Below the pieces are notes generated by a model that was not told the DNA's origin, searched no databases, and saw only the letters and a program-made list of their open reading frames with translations. Shown one piece after another: positions 51,725 through 59,677 of a DNA stretch of 64,000 nt. The stretch is from Pseudomonas farris (lineage in GTDB: Bacteria > Pseudomonadota > Gammaproteobacteria > Pseudomonadales > Pseudomonadaceae), in contig NZ_JAHSTV010000002.1 of assembly GCF_019145235.1 (NCBI RefSeq), positions 62,001-126,000 on the forward strand, read 5' to 3'. Within the stretch, counting starts at the first letter, position 1; each line of letters begins with the position of its first letter. The position numbers and the translations under genes were made by a program.

Positions 51725-52291
51725 ATGACATTGACTGTCGAAGATTTGGTCCGGGTGGCAATGACCAATCCAATAAACGCTGAAATCACCTCACGCTTGC
51801 CTGCGCTCGGTTTAGGTCAGTGCATGCTTACGGCTGGTTGCTTGTTCCAAGCCATTTGGAATCATCGGTCGCGGCTGCCGCCAGCGTGGGGAGTGAAGGA
51901 TTACGACGTCTTTTACTTCGATGATGATTTGTCCTGGGAGGCCGAGGATGAGGTTATCCATTCAGTTCGGCGTCTGTTTCAGGACCTCGATGTAAATGTC
52001 GAGATCAAGAACCAGGCTCGCGTCCACCTTTGGTACAGCCAGCGATTTGGCGGGTCCTATCCTCAACTTGATTCAACTAAAGACGGTATCGATCGATATC
52101 TGATTGCAGGTACGTGCATTGGTCTGGGTGTGGACACTGGCGAAATCTACTCTCCCAATGGGCTAGGCGACACGGATCAAGGGGTTCTCCGTATAAACCC
52201 GAGAAATCCAAAGCCAGACTTGTTCGCTCAGAAGGCGAAAAGTTATCAAGCTCGCTGGCCTTGGCTCAGGATTATTGATTCCAGCATTTGA
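51725..52291 (+). CDS. nucleotidyltransferase family protein (NTP_transf_6-like)
   Basis: A 188-residue protein with AGCLFQAIWNHRSRLPPAWGVKDYDVFYFDDDLSWEAEDEVIH, where D-Y-D and D-D-D could bind metal, then FGGSYPQLDSTKDGIDRYLIAGTCIGLGV and PNGLGDTDQGVLRINP. These match COG3575-type uncharacterised nucleotidyltransferases. The ATG at 51725 is better spaced from AAAGGA than that at 51719. Lower GC than the flanks. Substrate unknown. Confidence 0.78.
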   Translation: MTLTVEDLVRVAMTNPINAEITSRLPALGLGQCMLTAGCLFQAIWNHRSRLPPAWGVKDYDVFYFDDDLSWEAEDEVIHSVRRLFQDLDVNVEIKNQARVHLWYSQRFGGSYPQLDSTKDGIDRYLIAGTCIGLGVDTGEIYSPNGLGDTDQGVLRINPRNPKPDLFAQKAKSYQARWPWLRIIDSSI

Positions 52292-52349
52292 TAAAGATCG
52301 CACACCTTCCCAGTACGATTGGGTCGCCAGGCGTGGATTTATTGCCCGC

Positions 52350-52395
52350 TTTGAATGGCCGCTTCTGGCCGTTTTCTGCCGGTCAAGAAGGCCAG
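52350..52395. repeat. degenerate dispersed repeat (copy C, partial)
   Basis: GAATGGCCGCTTCTGGCCGT then TTTCTGCCGGTCAAGA repeats the TGGCCGTTTTCTGCC core of copy B. It lies between the nucleotidyltransferase and the convergent membrane-protein gene. Confidence 0.4.
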
Positions 52396-52414
52396 TTTGC
52401 GACGTGCCTTTTTC

Positions 52415-52924
52415 CTATTGTGGCGCTTTCAGCTTAGTCGGGCGTTTAGGGCGAGGGCTGTAACGTTCTATCTCTCGAATGTACTCGCGCGCTTCGCGAA
52501 AATAGTAGCGCATCAAATGAATTCGCAGGTTCTGCCTTAGACGCCAATTACCGTATGCACCTGCGCAAAGAAAGAAAAAAAACAATGCCAGTTGGTTGGA
52601 GTCAGGTAAAAATATAGCCAGGCAAATAAGCGCTACGATAATTAATTGATCAGACGTATTGAGCCATCCGCTGTCTGTTCCTCGCTTGCTCAGGGTGCGA
52701 AGCATCCACCTGTACAGGGTGAAAATAAGTGCACTCAAGGAAAAGAACACGAACCCTATAATCCAGCTTCCTGGTATAGGCGAAAAACAGAACCTGACTC
52801 CAAAGCCAGCAAAGATAATGCTTGCGGTGAATACACCAAAAAGAGCATCCCACTGTTGATCGGCGTAGCGATACAGCCGTCTTTTGATCTCGACCCGGTG
52901 TATTTCGTGGTAGCGAGGGTTCAT
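52415..52924 (-). CDS. hypothetical membrane protein (169 aa)
   Basis: A 169-residue protein with four hydrophobic segments in two pairs: ALFGVFTASIIFAGFGVRFCF and WIIGFVFFSLSALIFTLY, then LIIVALICLAIFLP and LALFFFFLCAGAYG. A basic C-terminal tail (REAREYIREIERYSPRPKRPTKLKAPQ) faces the cytoplasm by the positive-inside rule. Noticeably AT-rich compared with the window, suggesting recent acquisition. No family recognised. Confidence 0.65.
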   Translation of the reverse strand: MNPRYHEIHRVEIKRRLYRYADQQWDALFGVFTASIIFAGFGVRFCFSPIPGSWIIGFVFFSLSALIFTLYRWMLRTLSKRGTDSGWLNTSDQLIIVALICLAIFLPDSNQLALFFFFLCAGAYGNWRLRQNLRIHLMRYYFREAREYIREIERYSPRPKRPTKLKAPQ

Positions 52925-53084
52925 AGGTCTAACCTAGGCTAGCTAGCCGGAAAACAAAAACTGTGCCTTTGTTTGCCAAGTGTATGGTAGGTAGCGTTTT
53001 TGTCCAGATTGTGCTTCCTATGCCGGAAGAGAGGGAGGGATGGCGCCGCTTCTGTCCGAAAAAGGACAATAGTCAGGTCAGTGC

Positions 53085-53282
53085 TTACTTGGCGCTCTCC
53101 ATCAACTTCCATGCAATGATTGTGATGACAGGGGATAGCAACACCAATGCGCCTACGGTGCAGACCACTGCAAACCAATAGCTGCTTTTTCCGGTGAACC
53201 GGCCCAGCGTTATCGCCCTGAGTACCCAATATCCGACTCGATAGCAGATGACGCCGAACACAACCTCCATCAGCATTTCCAT
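53085..53282 (-). CDS. small membrane protein (65 aa)
   Basis: A 65-residue protein starting MEMLMEVVFGVICYRVGYWVLRAITLGRF with a second helix SYWFAVVCTVGALVLLSPVITIIAWKLM. AAGGAG lies 5 bases before the ATG at 53282, so translation is credible. The pattern CYRxGxxxLRxxTxGRFP/TG resembles short two-helix Pseudomonas proteins of unknown function. It lies in a cluster of orphan membrane proteins. Confidence 0.65.
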   Translation of the reverse strand: MEMLMEVVFGVICYRVGYWVLRAITLGRFTGKSSYWFAVVCTVGALVLLSPVITIIAWKLMESAK

Positions 53283-53431
53283 GGAACTCCTTGTGTTGCT
53301 TCGACCGGTTGAATCTGCTGGTAGCTCAGAAATATACAAAAAGCGGATGCTAGCAGACCTGTCTGCGAACCAGATGGAATCCATGTAAGCCAAGTATGCA
53401 GACAGCCAGGCGCGATGATGGGAGTGTCTTG

Positions 53432-53935
53432 TTACCTAGTCACTGACCGCCACGTCACCAGTCCATCCAGGCCATGGTCGGACTTCAGGTATCTGAGCAT
53501 GTTTTGTGCCTCGGCCTTTTCTTCAAACGGGCCTGCGAAAACGTGGGGCGCTTCATCGAGAATTGTTGGTATGTCGATTAGCGTCATCTGTGCAGCTATC
53601 CGTTCAAATTCCTCATCGGTATGGGCAGTAATGCGTGCTACCCAGCCGCTGCGATTTCTCAGGGCGATAGGCTCCACTTCGGCTCCGCAGCGCTTACATC
53701 GTGAGGCTGCAGCTTTGATGGCTTGGGTGCAGGCAGGGCAGGGGCGCAGATCTTCGTGCACTAGAGCGTCAACACCGGTCTTTGCCAACCGTGGCATTAA
53801 CAACACGGCGATCAGGGCTACGCCGGGAACGAAAAGCCCGATTGCAAACCATCTTGGCCCTGATCGCCCGCGTGTACTCGCAACATAAGCGGTCACGGCT
53901 GTGAGAATGAGCCAGAGGGGGAGCGGGACGCCCAT
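53432..53935 (-). CDS. membrane protein with zinc ribbon and SPOR-like C-terminus
   Basis: A 167-residue protein. Two N-terminal hydrophobic helices (PLWLILTAVTAYVAST and WFAIGLFVPGVALIAVLL) are followed by a C-x2-C..C-x2-C zinc ribbon (PCPACTQAIKAAASRCKRCG, about 80-100). The C-terminal ~65 residues (FERIAAQMTLIDIPTILDEAPHVFAGPFEEKAEAQNMLRYLK) have the xGPFxxxxEAxxxxxxL signature of SPOR-like modules. AAGGAA precedes the ATG at 53935. Function unknown. Confidence 0.68.
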   Translation of the reverse strand: MGVPLPLWLILTAVTAYVASTRGRSGPRWFAIGLFVPGVALIAVLLMPRLAKTGVDALVHEDLRPCPACTQAIKAAASRCKRCGAEVEPIALRNRSGWVARITAHTDEEFERIAAQMTLIDIPTILDEAPHVFAGPFEEKAEAQNMLRYLKSDHGLDGLVTWRSVTR

Positions 53936-54092
53936 TGCACTTCCTTGTTTTGATATTTGAGTGAGAACCCCGCTGACCGGGCTCATCAAAGTATCTACTC
54001 TTTGTCAGCAACGCCATAAATAGAGAACAAAGACTGCAATCCACACCCCTGAGCGGACACTCGTCAACATCAGCTCAGGGCCAAAAGCTTCG

Positions 54093-54962
54093 CTATTGCA
54101 GCGGAACATACACATCAGTTTGCCATTGATCCTGCGGTGTCTCGGGATAGACGCTCAGGTAATGAAAGAACAGCGGCTGGTCACGAAGTTCCTCTCCACT
54201 GGCGGGAAGCCAATCACGGTAAATCGGATAGATCGTTTCGCCAATGTGATCCGGTGACCCCGCGTGTCGCACCACGACGCAGCGACCGCCAGGAATGACG
54301 ATCTCGTGCACGCCGAACCCATTCGGCGCCACGGCCTCGTGAATCTCGCCGCAAATGGCGAAGCGGAATGCTTGTGGAGGTGTCGTATCGGGGTTGCCAT
54401 AGGGAATGCCAAAGGTGCGACTCGATGCCACCGGCGACTGTCCGCTCTGCATACGCCACTCGATGAACTTGCGCACGCTCTCATTGACGAGCCCGGCTGG
54501 CCCGCAGTGCTCAAGCGTTGCTACCCTGACTTCAGGGAATTGCACTATTCGTACTTGCATGATGATAGTCCTGGAAAAGTGAGGGATTGCGAATACCGCA
54601 TTCCAGACCTGCCAGTTCGGTTCCTTCCTGAACGCACTCGGCGTCATACCAAACGCCCGCCTGAACGCCCTGCAAAATGCCTCGGGACTTTCAAAGCCGG
54701 CACCGAGTGCGGCATCCAGTACCGAGTGATCAGCGGGGGCGGCCAAGCGATGTGCCGCGCGTCGTAGCCGCATCAGTTGCACATAACGTGAGACAGGCAC
54801 TCCTACGAACGCGGTGAATTGTCGATGGAAGTGAAACGCCGAAAAGTTCGCCACATGGCTCAACGTCTTCACCGACAGGTCACCTTCGAGATGGGCATCA
54901 ATGTAGGCGAGTACGGCGTTGAAGCGTTTTGTGTAAGCGAAGTTGGTCGGCATGTCAGACAC
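54093..54962 (-). CDS. AraC family regulator with GyrI-like effector domain
   Basis: A 289-residue regulator. Residues about 8-115 are the AraC domain (LSVKTLSHVANFSAFHFHRQFTAFVGVPVSRYVQLMRLRRAAHRLA...GFESPEAFCRAFRRAFGMTPSAFR). Residues about 130-289 are a GyrI/Rob-type small-molecule-binding domain (MQVRIVQFPEVRVATLEHCGPAG...PGGRCVVVRHAGSPDHIGETIYPIYRDWLPASGEELRD...YLSVYPETP). Such proteins often sense lipophilic drugs. No adjacent target gene is evident. The start at 54962 or 54953 (both Met) is possible. Confidence 0.88.
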   Translation of the reverse strand: MSDMPTNFAYTKRFNAVLAYIDAHLEGDLSVKTLSHVANFSAFHFHRQFTAFVGVPVSRYVQLMRLRRAAHRLAAPADHSVLDAALGAGFESPEAFCRAFRRAFGMTPSAFRKEPNWQVWNAVFAIPHFSRTIIMQVRIVQFPEVRVATLEHCGPAGLVNESVRKFIEWRMQSGQSPVASSRTFGIPYGNPDTTPPQAFRFAICGEIHEAVAPNGFGVHEIVIPGGRCVVVRHAGSPDHIGETIYPIYRDWLPASGEELRDQPLFFHYLSVYPETPQDQWQTDVYVPLQ

Positions 54963-55223
54963 TGGGAAAAGGCTCCTGGAAGTACGGTCGGCAATAGAGT
55001 CGACTATAGCGGCGTGAACGCGCCTAGCCGCGTTTGCTCAAGGCACCGTTTTGAAGTCTGCGTCGCTACGTAAAATCTGCCAGCGCCCGGCATGCAGGGT
55101 TATATTCTGGAATACGGCTGAATTTACCGTGCCTGTGAGCTATCGATGTTCCTGTTTTGAGAATCGGCCCTCGATGCGCGTAAGCCCTCGCCCATGCCTC
55201 CCGACCTTGCTGGCGACCATTAA

Positions 55224-55361
55224 ATGAAATCATTGCTTCATCCATCCAGAGCTGTCGCTTTGGTTTTTCTGGCAGCAATACTCGTCGGCAGCGCGCTTCT
55301 GATGCTCCCGATATCCCACGCCGAAGGTAGTGCTGCGCCTTGGGATCCAATTGTTGGCTAA
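55224..55361 (+). pseudogene. ktrB/trkH N-terminal stub
   Basis: An ATG at 55224 begins MKSLLHPSRAVALVFLAAIL then VGSALLMLPISHAEGSAAPW and runs to TAA at 55359. This is the start of a TrkH/KtrB-type K+ channel subunit (HPxRxVxLxFxxxILxGxxLLMLPxS...G). The normal protein is over 400 residues; here only 45 codons remain, running directly into ktrA. A large internal deletion has removed the pore-forming part. Confidence 0.75.
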
Positions 55362-56046
55362 GTTTCTGTTTACGGAGCAGTTTTCTTTTTCCAAAGGCGA
55401 TAGCGTTGTGGTGATCGGCCTCGGCCGCTTCGGCAGCTCTGTGGCCCAATCGTTGATGCGGTTGGGCCATGACGTCATGGGCATCGACAGGAATGCTGAG
55501 CCTGTCCATGACTGGGCTGATCTCTTGATTCACACAGTCCAGGCCGACTCCACCAACCTCATGGTCTTGCGCCAACTGGGCGTTGCCGACTTTGCCCATG
55601 CCATCGTGGGGATCGGTACCGACCTGGCGGCCAGCCTGATGACCATCATGGCGTTGACCGAACTGGGCATCCCGGATATCTGGGTCAAAGCACTGACTGC
55701 CGAACATGGACATCTTGCCCAGCGCATTGGCGCCCATCACGTTGTCTACCCGGAGGCGGATATGGGGGAGCGTGTCGCGCACCTCATTACCGGGCGGATG
55801 ATTGATTTCATCGAGTTTGATGACGGCTTTGCAATCGCCAAAATTCACGCCCCATTGCCGACTCAAAACAACACACTTGCCGACGCCAATATTCGTGAAA
55901 AATATGGCGTAACGGTTGTAGGGCTCAAGCGCGCCAACGAAGACTTCCAGCATGCCACGCCTGGCACCCTGATCCTGCCGGGCGATTTACTCATCGTCTC
56001 TGGCTCGACTCATCTGATTCAGAAATTTGCGGGCCGCTCTAAATGA
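55330..56046 (+). CDS. ktrA: potassium uptake regulatory subunit KtrA/TrkA-like (RCK protein)
   Basis: An RCK-domain protein of about 230 residues. The N-terminal Rossmann motif VVVIGLGRFGSSVAQSLMRLGHDVMGIDRN binds NAD(H) or ATP, and D-S-T-N and IVGIGTDLAASLMTIMALTELG follow. The C-terminal TrkA_C part ends GTLILPGDLLIVSGSTHLIQKF. It normally gates the KtrB channel from the cytoplasm. The start is uncertain (GTG 55330, or TTG 55351/55354) because a deletion has fused its 5' end to the ktrB stub; it may now be poorly expressed or orphaned. Confidence 0.85.
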   Translation: MLRLGIQLLAKFLFTEQFSFSKGDSVVVIGLGRFGSSVAQSLMRLGHDVMGIDRNAEPVHDWADLLIHTVQADSTNLMVLRQLGVADFAHAIVGIGTDLAASLMTIMALTELGIPDIWVKALTAEHGHLAQRIGAHHVVYPEADMGERVAHLITGRMIDFIEFDDGFAIAKIHAPLPTQNNTLADANIREKYGVTVVGLKRANEDFQHATPGTLILPGDLLIVSGSTHLIQKFAGRSK

Positions 56047-56197
56047 TCAGAAGGGCCTTCTGGTGGCCCCGCGTGAGTCGCACTGACCTCGATAAATCTG
56101 TGCGGGGGCTTCTGGCTGATTGGTGTCCATCTTGAAGGGTTGTAATCAACCCGAAAGCCACCGGTCAGATACACATCTGTGCTGGGCCGCTTGCAGA

Positions 56198-57670
56198 TTA
56201 GATGGCGGGGGGCAAGGGATCAGGATTGGGAAATGTTGCCTCGCGTTGCCAGCCGCCACCCAAGGCTTTGAATGTAGCCACCGCAGCGCGAGCCGATTCC
56301 GTTTGTGCTTGTGCCCTACCATCAGATGCAGCTAACAAGTTCTCATCGGCATCCAATACTTCGATCAAGCTCACCACGCCTTTCTCATAGGCGGTAAACG
56401 ATGTACGTCGGGCTTTTGCATAAGCAGCCTCACCCTGTGCAAGATTTTTAGATTGCTGCTCGCGGTTGATCAGTGCCGAAAAAGCGGTTTCGACATCCTC
56501 GGAGGCCCGCAGCACCGATTGGCGATAGGCGGCTAACGCTTCGGCTTCTTGCCCCTTGGCCAAGTCAATCTGAGCGTTGATGCGGCCAAAGTCGAACAGC
56601 CTCCAGCGTAATCCCAATACCGCCGATGCCTGATTGGCATCGTTGGTGAAAAGATTTCCGCTGGAGACCGACGTAGCGCTACCTAGCAGCGCTCCCATAG
56701 AAAACTTTGGGTAGTACTCGGAAATGGCTTCGCCGATGCGAGCGTTCGATGCCGCAAGTCGGCGCTCTGCGACGATCAAGTCTGGACGCCGACGCAGCAG
56801 GTCGGCTGGAGAGCCCAGGCTGGCGAATTTTGGTATGTCCGGGATGCGTGTCGATTGAGTCAACTGCGCAGTGTAAGTACCCGGTGGTTTACCCAACATG
56901 ACATCCAGAGCGTTCATCGCCGAATCAAGGCCAGCCTGCAGTACAGGGACAGTTGCTTGCGCTTGGTTCAGCGATCCTTGAGTCTGATTCAACTGTAGTT
57001 CAGCAGCCAGTCCTTTGGCATAGAGATGTTCGATGGTGGAGAGCAGGTGTTGTCGCGTCTCTACTTGCTTTCTTGCAATTGCCAGGCGTGCTTGCAGGCC
57101 GCGGATGCTGATGTAAAGGTCAGCAGTCTGCGCTACCACTGCTAGACGTGTGGCAACCGCTGCAGCTTGGGAAGCCTGATAGTCGGCGACGGCTGCTTCT
57201 TTGCCTCGGCGTAATCCTCCAAATACATCCAGTTCCCAGCCAGCATTGAGATTAGCCTCATAAGCACTGCCGTAGCGGTTATAGGATGGATCTGAATTCA
57301 GCACTTGGCCCAGCGGTGTCTCCAAGGACTGTCGCGCTCTAGCCGCTTGGCCGCTGACTGTAGCCGACGGCAAAAGAGCTGCGTTAGCTGCCCCCAAGCC
57401 TGCGCGAGCCTGTTCGATCCTGGCTGTTGCCTGAGCTAAATCGAGGTTCTGTTCAAGGGCTCGATTGATTAACTGACTGAGAACGGGGTCATTGAAAGCG
57501 TTCCACCAGACGGTGAGATCCCAGGGGGCTGCGTCAACTGTTCGTGTTGTAGGTGTAAGCGCCAAAAAATGCTCGGGCAGTTCTACTTTGGGCACTGAAT
57601 AGTCAGGGCCCACCGAGCAACCCGTGACCATACCGAAACTTAGCAAAACGGCAAAACGGAAAGGGTGCAT
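56198..57670 (-). CDS. RND efflux outer membrane factor (OprM/NodT family lipoprotein)
   Basis: A 490-residue outer-membrane channel protein. The type-II signal (MHPFRFAVLLSFGMVTGC, lipobox VTGC) is followed by SVGPDYSVPKVELP, two OEP repeats with EANLNAGWELDVFGGLRRGKEAA and LGLRWRLFDFGRINAQI, and the KGVVSLIEVLDADENLLAA helix. The start at 57670 has AAGG upstream. It is divergent from the tetR gene and would complete the tripartite pump with the two genes at 58556 and 59674. Confidence 0.92.
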   Translation of the reverse strand: MHPFRFAVLLSFGMVTGCSVGPDYSVPKVELPEHFLALTPTTRTVDAAPWDLTVWWNAFNDPVLSQLINRALEQNLDLAQATARIEQARAGLGAANAALLPSATVSGQAARARQSLETPLGQVLNSDPSYNRYGSAYEANLNAGWELDVFGGLRRGKEAAVADYQASQAAAVATRLAVVAQTADLYISIRGLQARLAIARKQVETRQHLLSTIEHLYAKGLAAELQLNQTQGSLNQAQATVPVLQAGLDSAMNALDVMLGKPPGTYTAQLTQSTRIPDIPKFASLGSPADLLRRRPDLIVAERRLAASNARIGEAISEYYPKFSMGALLGSATSVSSGNLFTNDANQASAVLGLRWRLFDFGRINAQIDLAKGQEAEALAAYRQSVLRASEDVETAFSALINREQQSKNLAQGEAAYAKARRTSFTAYEKGVVSLIEVLDADENLLAASDGRAQAQTESARAAVATFKALGGGWQREATFPNPDPLPPAI

Positions 57671-57695
57671 GTGACACCTTGGAAATGCTAGATTT

Positions 57696-57719
57696 GTGAC
57701 CATATTACGATTTGGTCAT
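57696..57719. promoter_or_regulatory. TetR-type operator, GTGACCA-N10-TGGTCAT
   Basis: GTGACCA (57696-57702) and TGGTCAT (57713-57719) flank a 10-bp AT-rich spacer in the short gap between the oprM-like and tetR genes. It is the same motif as at 58494-58517. Confidence 0.75.
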
Positions 57720-57757
57720 GAGTTGTCAACTGTCCTGCGGGTGCGTAAGCTGATCGC

Positions 57758-58378
57758 ATGAACCCATTATCCGTTTCCTCGTCCAGCACCCGCGGTCCAG
57801 CCGAACACGACATCCGCGACCAGATTGTCGCGGCGGCCAATGAACATTTCAGTCAATACGGTTACAGCAAGACAACAGTCTCCGACCTTGCGAAAGCGAT
57901 CGGTTTTTCCAAGGCTTATATCTACAAGTTCTTCGACTCCAAGCAGGCGATTGGTGAGGCAATTTGCAGCAATTGCCTGTCGCAAATCATTGCGGCGGTG
58001 GAGGAAGCGATCAATGCCGAGGGTATCTCACCCACGGAGCGCTTTCGGCGATTGGTCAAAACCCTGGTAACCAAGGGGATTGACCTATTTTTTAATGATC
58101 GAAAGTTGTATGACATAGCGGCGTTCGCTGCTTCGGAGAGCTGGCCCAGCTCGCAGGTCTATGACGTGCGAATCAAACACTTCGTACAGCAAATTGTGCG
58201 AGAGGGGCGTGAACTTGGAGAGTTTGAGCGCAAGACACCATTGGATGAGACGGTGGAATCGATTCATCTCGCTTTACGTCCCTACATCAATCCTTTGCTG
58301 TTGCAGTACAACCTCGACGTCGTTGAAGAGGCACCCGGGCTCATCTCCAACCTCATTCTGCGCAGCCTGATGCCTTAA
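57758..58378 (+). CDS. TetR family repressor of the RND pump
   Basis: A 206-residue TetR protein. The helix-turn-helix lies in DIRDQIVAAANEHFSQYGYSKTTVSDLAKAIGFSKAYIYKFFDSKQAIGEAI (about 18-70), and the ligand domain follows, ending in a TetR_C-like LHLALRPYINPLLL stretch. It sits between the divergent outer-membrane factor and the co-oriented fusion protein/pump genes, both preceded by the same palindrome, so it very likely represses all three. Confidence 0.9.
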   Translation: MNPLSVSSSSTRGPAEHDIRDQIVAAANEHFSQYGYSKTTVSDLAKAIGFSKAYIYKFFDSKQAIGEAICSNCLSQIIAAVEEAINAEGISPTERFRRLVKTLVTKGIDLFFNDRKLYDIAAFAASESWPSSQVYDVRIKHFVQQIVREGRELGEFERKTPLDETVESIHLALRPYINPLLLQYNLDVVEEAPGLISNLILRSLMP

Positions 58379-58493
58379 AAAGGTTCTGGCTGGCAGATCT
58401 TGCGTACCTCCACATTTATCTTTGCATCCGTAACTTAAGGCCGACTCTGCTGATCTCACCTTGGTCATCAGGCGGCTTTCATTTGTTCATGTC

Positions 58494-58517
58494 GTGACCA
58501 TTGACATAATTGGTCAC
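58494..58517. promoter_or_regulatory. TetR-type operator, GTGACCA-N10-TGGTCAC
   Basis: A perfect interrupted palindrome (58494-58500 and 58511-58517) about 40 bp before the fusion-protein start, matching the site at 57696. An extra half site TTGGTCAT lies near 58461. Confidence 0.75.
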
Positions 58518-58555
58518 TTGAATAAGCATGGCGTATCTGCTTCCAAGAGGTCTCT

Positions 58556-59677
58556 ATGGTCCAGCGCCGCTCCCATTCATTTATCTTCATCGGTCTATTG
58601 CCGTTTGCCTTGGCTGCATGCAGCGAGGCGCCGCCTCCTGATCCTCGTCTTCAGGTGCCCTTGGTGCGCATCGGTCTGGTTCAGCCTTCTGTGCCTGAAA
58701 CCCGCGTATATACTGGCGTCGTTGCGGCTCGGGTTCAGAGTGACCTTGGTTTTCGAGTGCCCGGAAAGGTGACGGAGCGCCTCGTGGACACTGGCCAGAG
58801 CGTCAAACGCGGACAGCCACTTATGCGAATTGATGCGAACGATCTGATGCTGACAGCGCGAGCGCAGCAGGAAGCAGTGCTGGCGGCAATGGCTCGATCC
58901 CGACAAGCTACTGATGACGAGCGGCGATACCGTGATCTGGTGTCTATCGGTGCTGTATCTGCCTCGGCTTACGCAGGGATCAAAGCGGCTGCCGACTCGG
59001 CCAAAGCTCAACTGAATGCGGCCAAAGCCCAGGCTGATGTGGCGAAAAACTCCACCGGTTATTCAACCTTGCTGGCCGATTCCGACGGCGTTGTTGTAGA
59101 CACTTTGGTGGAGCCGGGGCAGGTAGTAGGCGCGGGCCAGGTGGTGGTGCGTGTCGCCCATTCCGGGCAGCGTGAGGCAGTCATTCAATTGCCTGAAACG
59201 CTACGTCCTGCACTGGGATCGTCGGCGACAGTGCAGCTTTATGGGCTGGACCGGCACGAAGGGAAGGCGCATCTGCGCCAACTGTCCGATTCGGCTGACA
59301 GGTTGACTCGCACATTTGAGGCGCGTTACGTGCTGGAAGGCGCACTTGCCAATGCCGCACTGGGGTCGACCATTTCGGTTGCCATAGGCGGCACGCCAAC
59401 TGCCATCGATAGTGAAGTCCAGGTGCCCGTCGCTTCTCTCTACGACGCGGGTAAAGGTCCGGGTGTATGGGTCGTGGGCGGAGAACCTGAGCAGGTGACC
59501 TGGCGCCCCGTAAAGTTCCTCGGTTTGAGTAACGCAGAAACTGCACGTGTGACAGGTAATCTCAATATCAATGATCGTATTGTCGCGTTGGGCGCTCACC
59601 TTTTAAGCGAGGGTGAGCAGGTCAGGCCTCAGGTGGCGGGCAACGCTCAGGCAGCAGTGGCTGAGGTGCGCCGATGA
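58556..59677 (+). CDS. RND efflux periplasmic adaptor (membrane fusion protein)
   Basis: A 373-residue MFP lipoprotein (signal ...LLPFALAAC, lipobox LAAC). The barrel-sandwich halves VYTGVVAARVQSDLGFRVPGKVTERLVDTGQSVKRGQPLMRID and LLADSDGVVVDTLVEPGQVVGAGQVVVRVA flank the alpha-helical hairpin (about 95-165, Ala/Gln-rich). AAGAGG precedes the ATG. It ends in ATGA overlap with the pump gene, showing translational coupling. Confidence 0.92.
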   Translation: MVQRRSHSFIFIGLLPFALAACSEAPPPDPRLQVPLVRIGLVQPSVPETRVYTGVVAARVQSDLGFRVPGKVTERLVDTGQSVKRGQPLMRIDANDLMLTARAQQEAVLAAMARSRQATDDERRYRDLVSIGAVSASAYAGIKAAADSAKAQLNAAKAQADVAKNSTGYSTLLADSDGVVVDTLVEPGQVVGAGQVVVRVAHSGQREAVIQLPETLRPALGSSATVQLYGLDRHEGKAHLRQLSDSADRLTRTFEARYVLEGALANAALGSTISVAIGGTPTAIDSEVQVPVASLYDAGKGPGVWVVGGEPEQVTWRPVKFLGLSNAETARVTGNLNINDRIVALGAHLLSEGEQVRPQVAGNAQAAVAEVRR

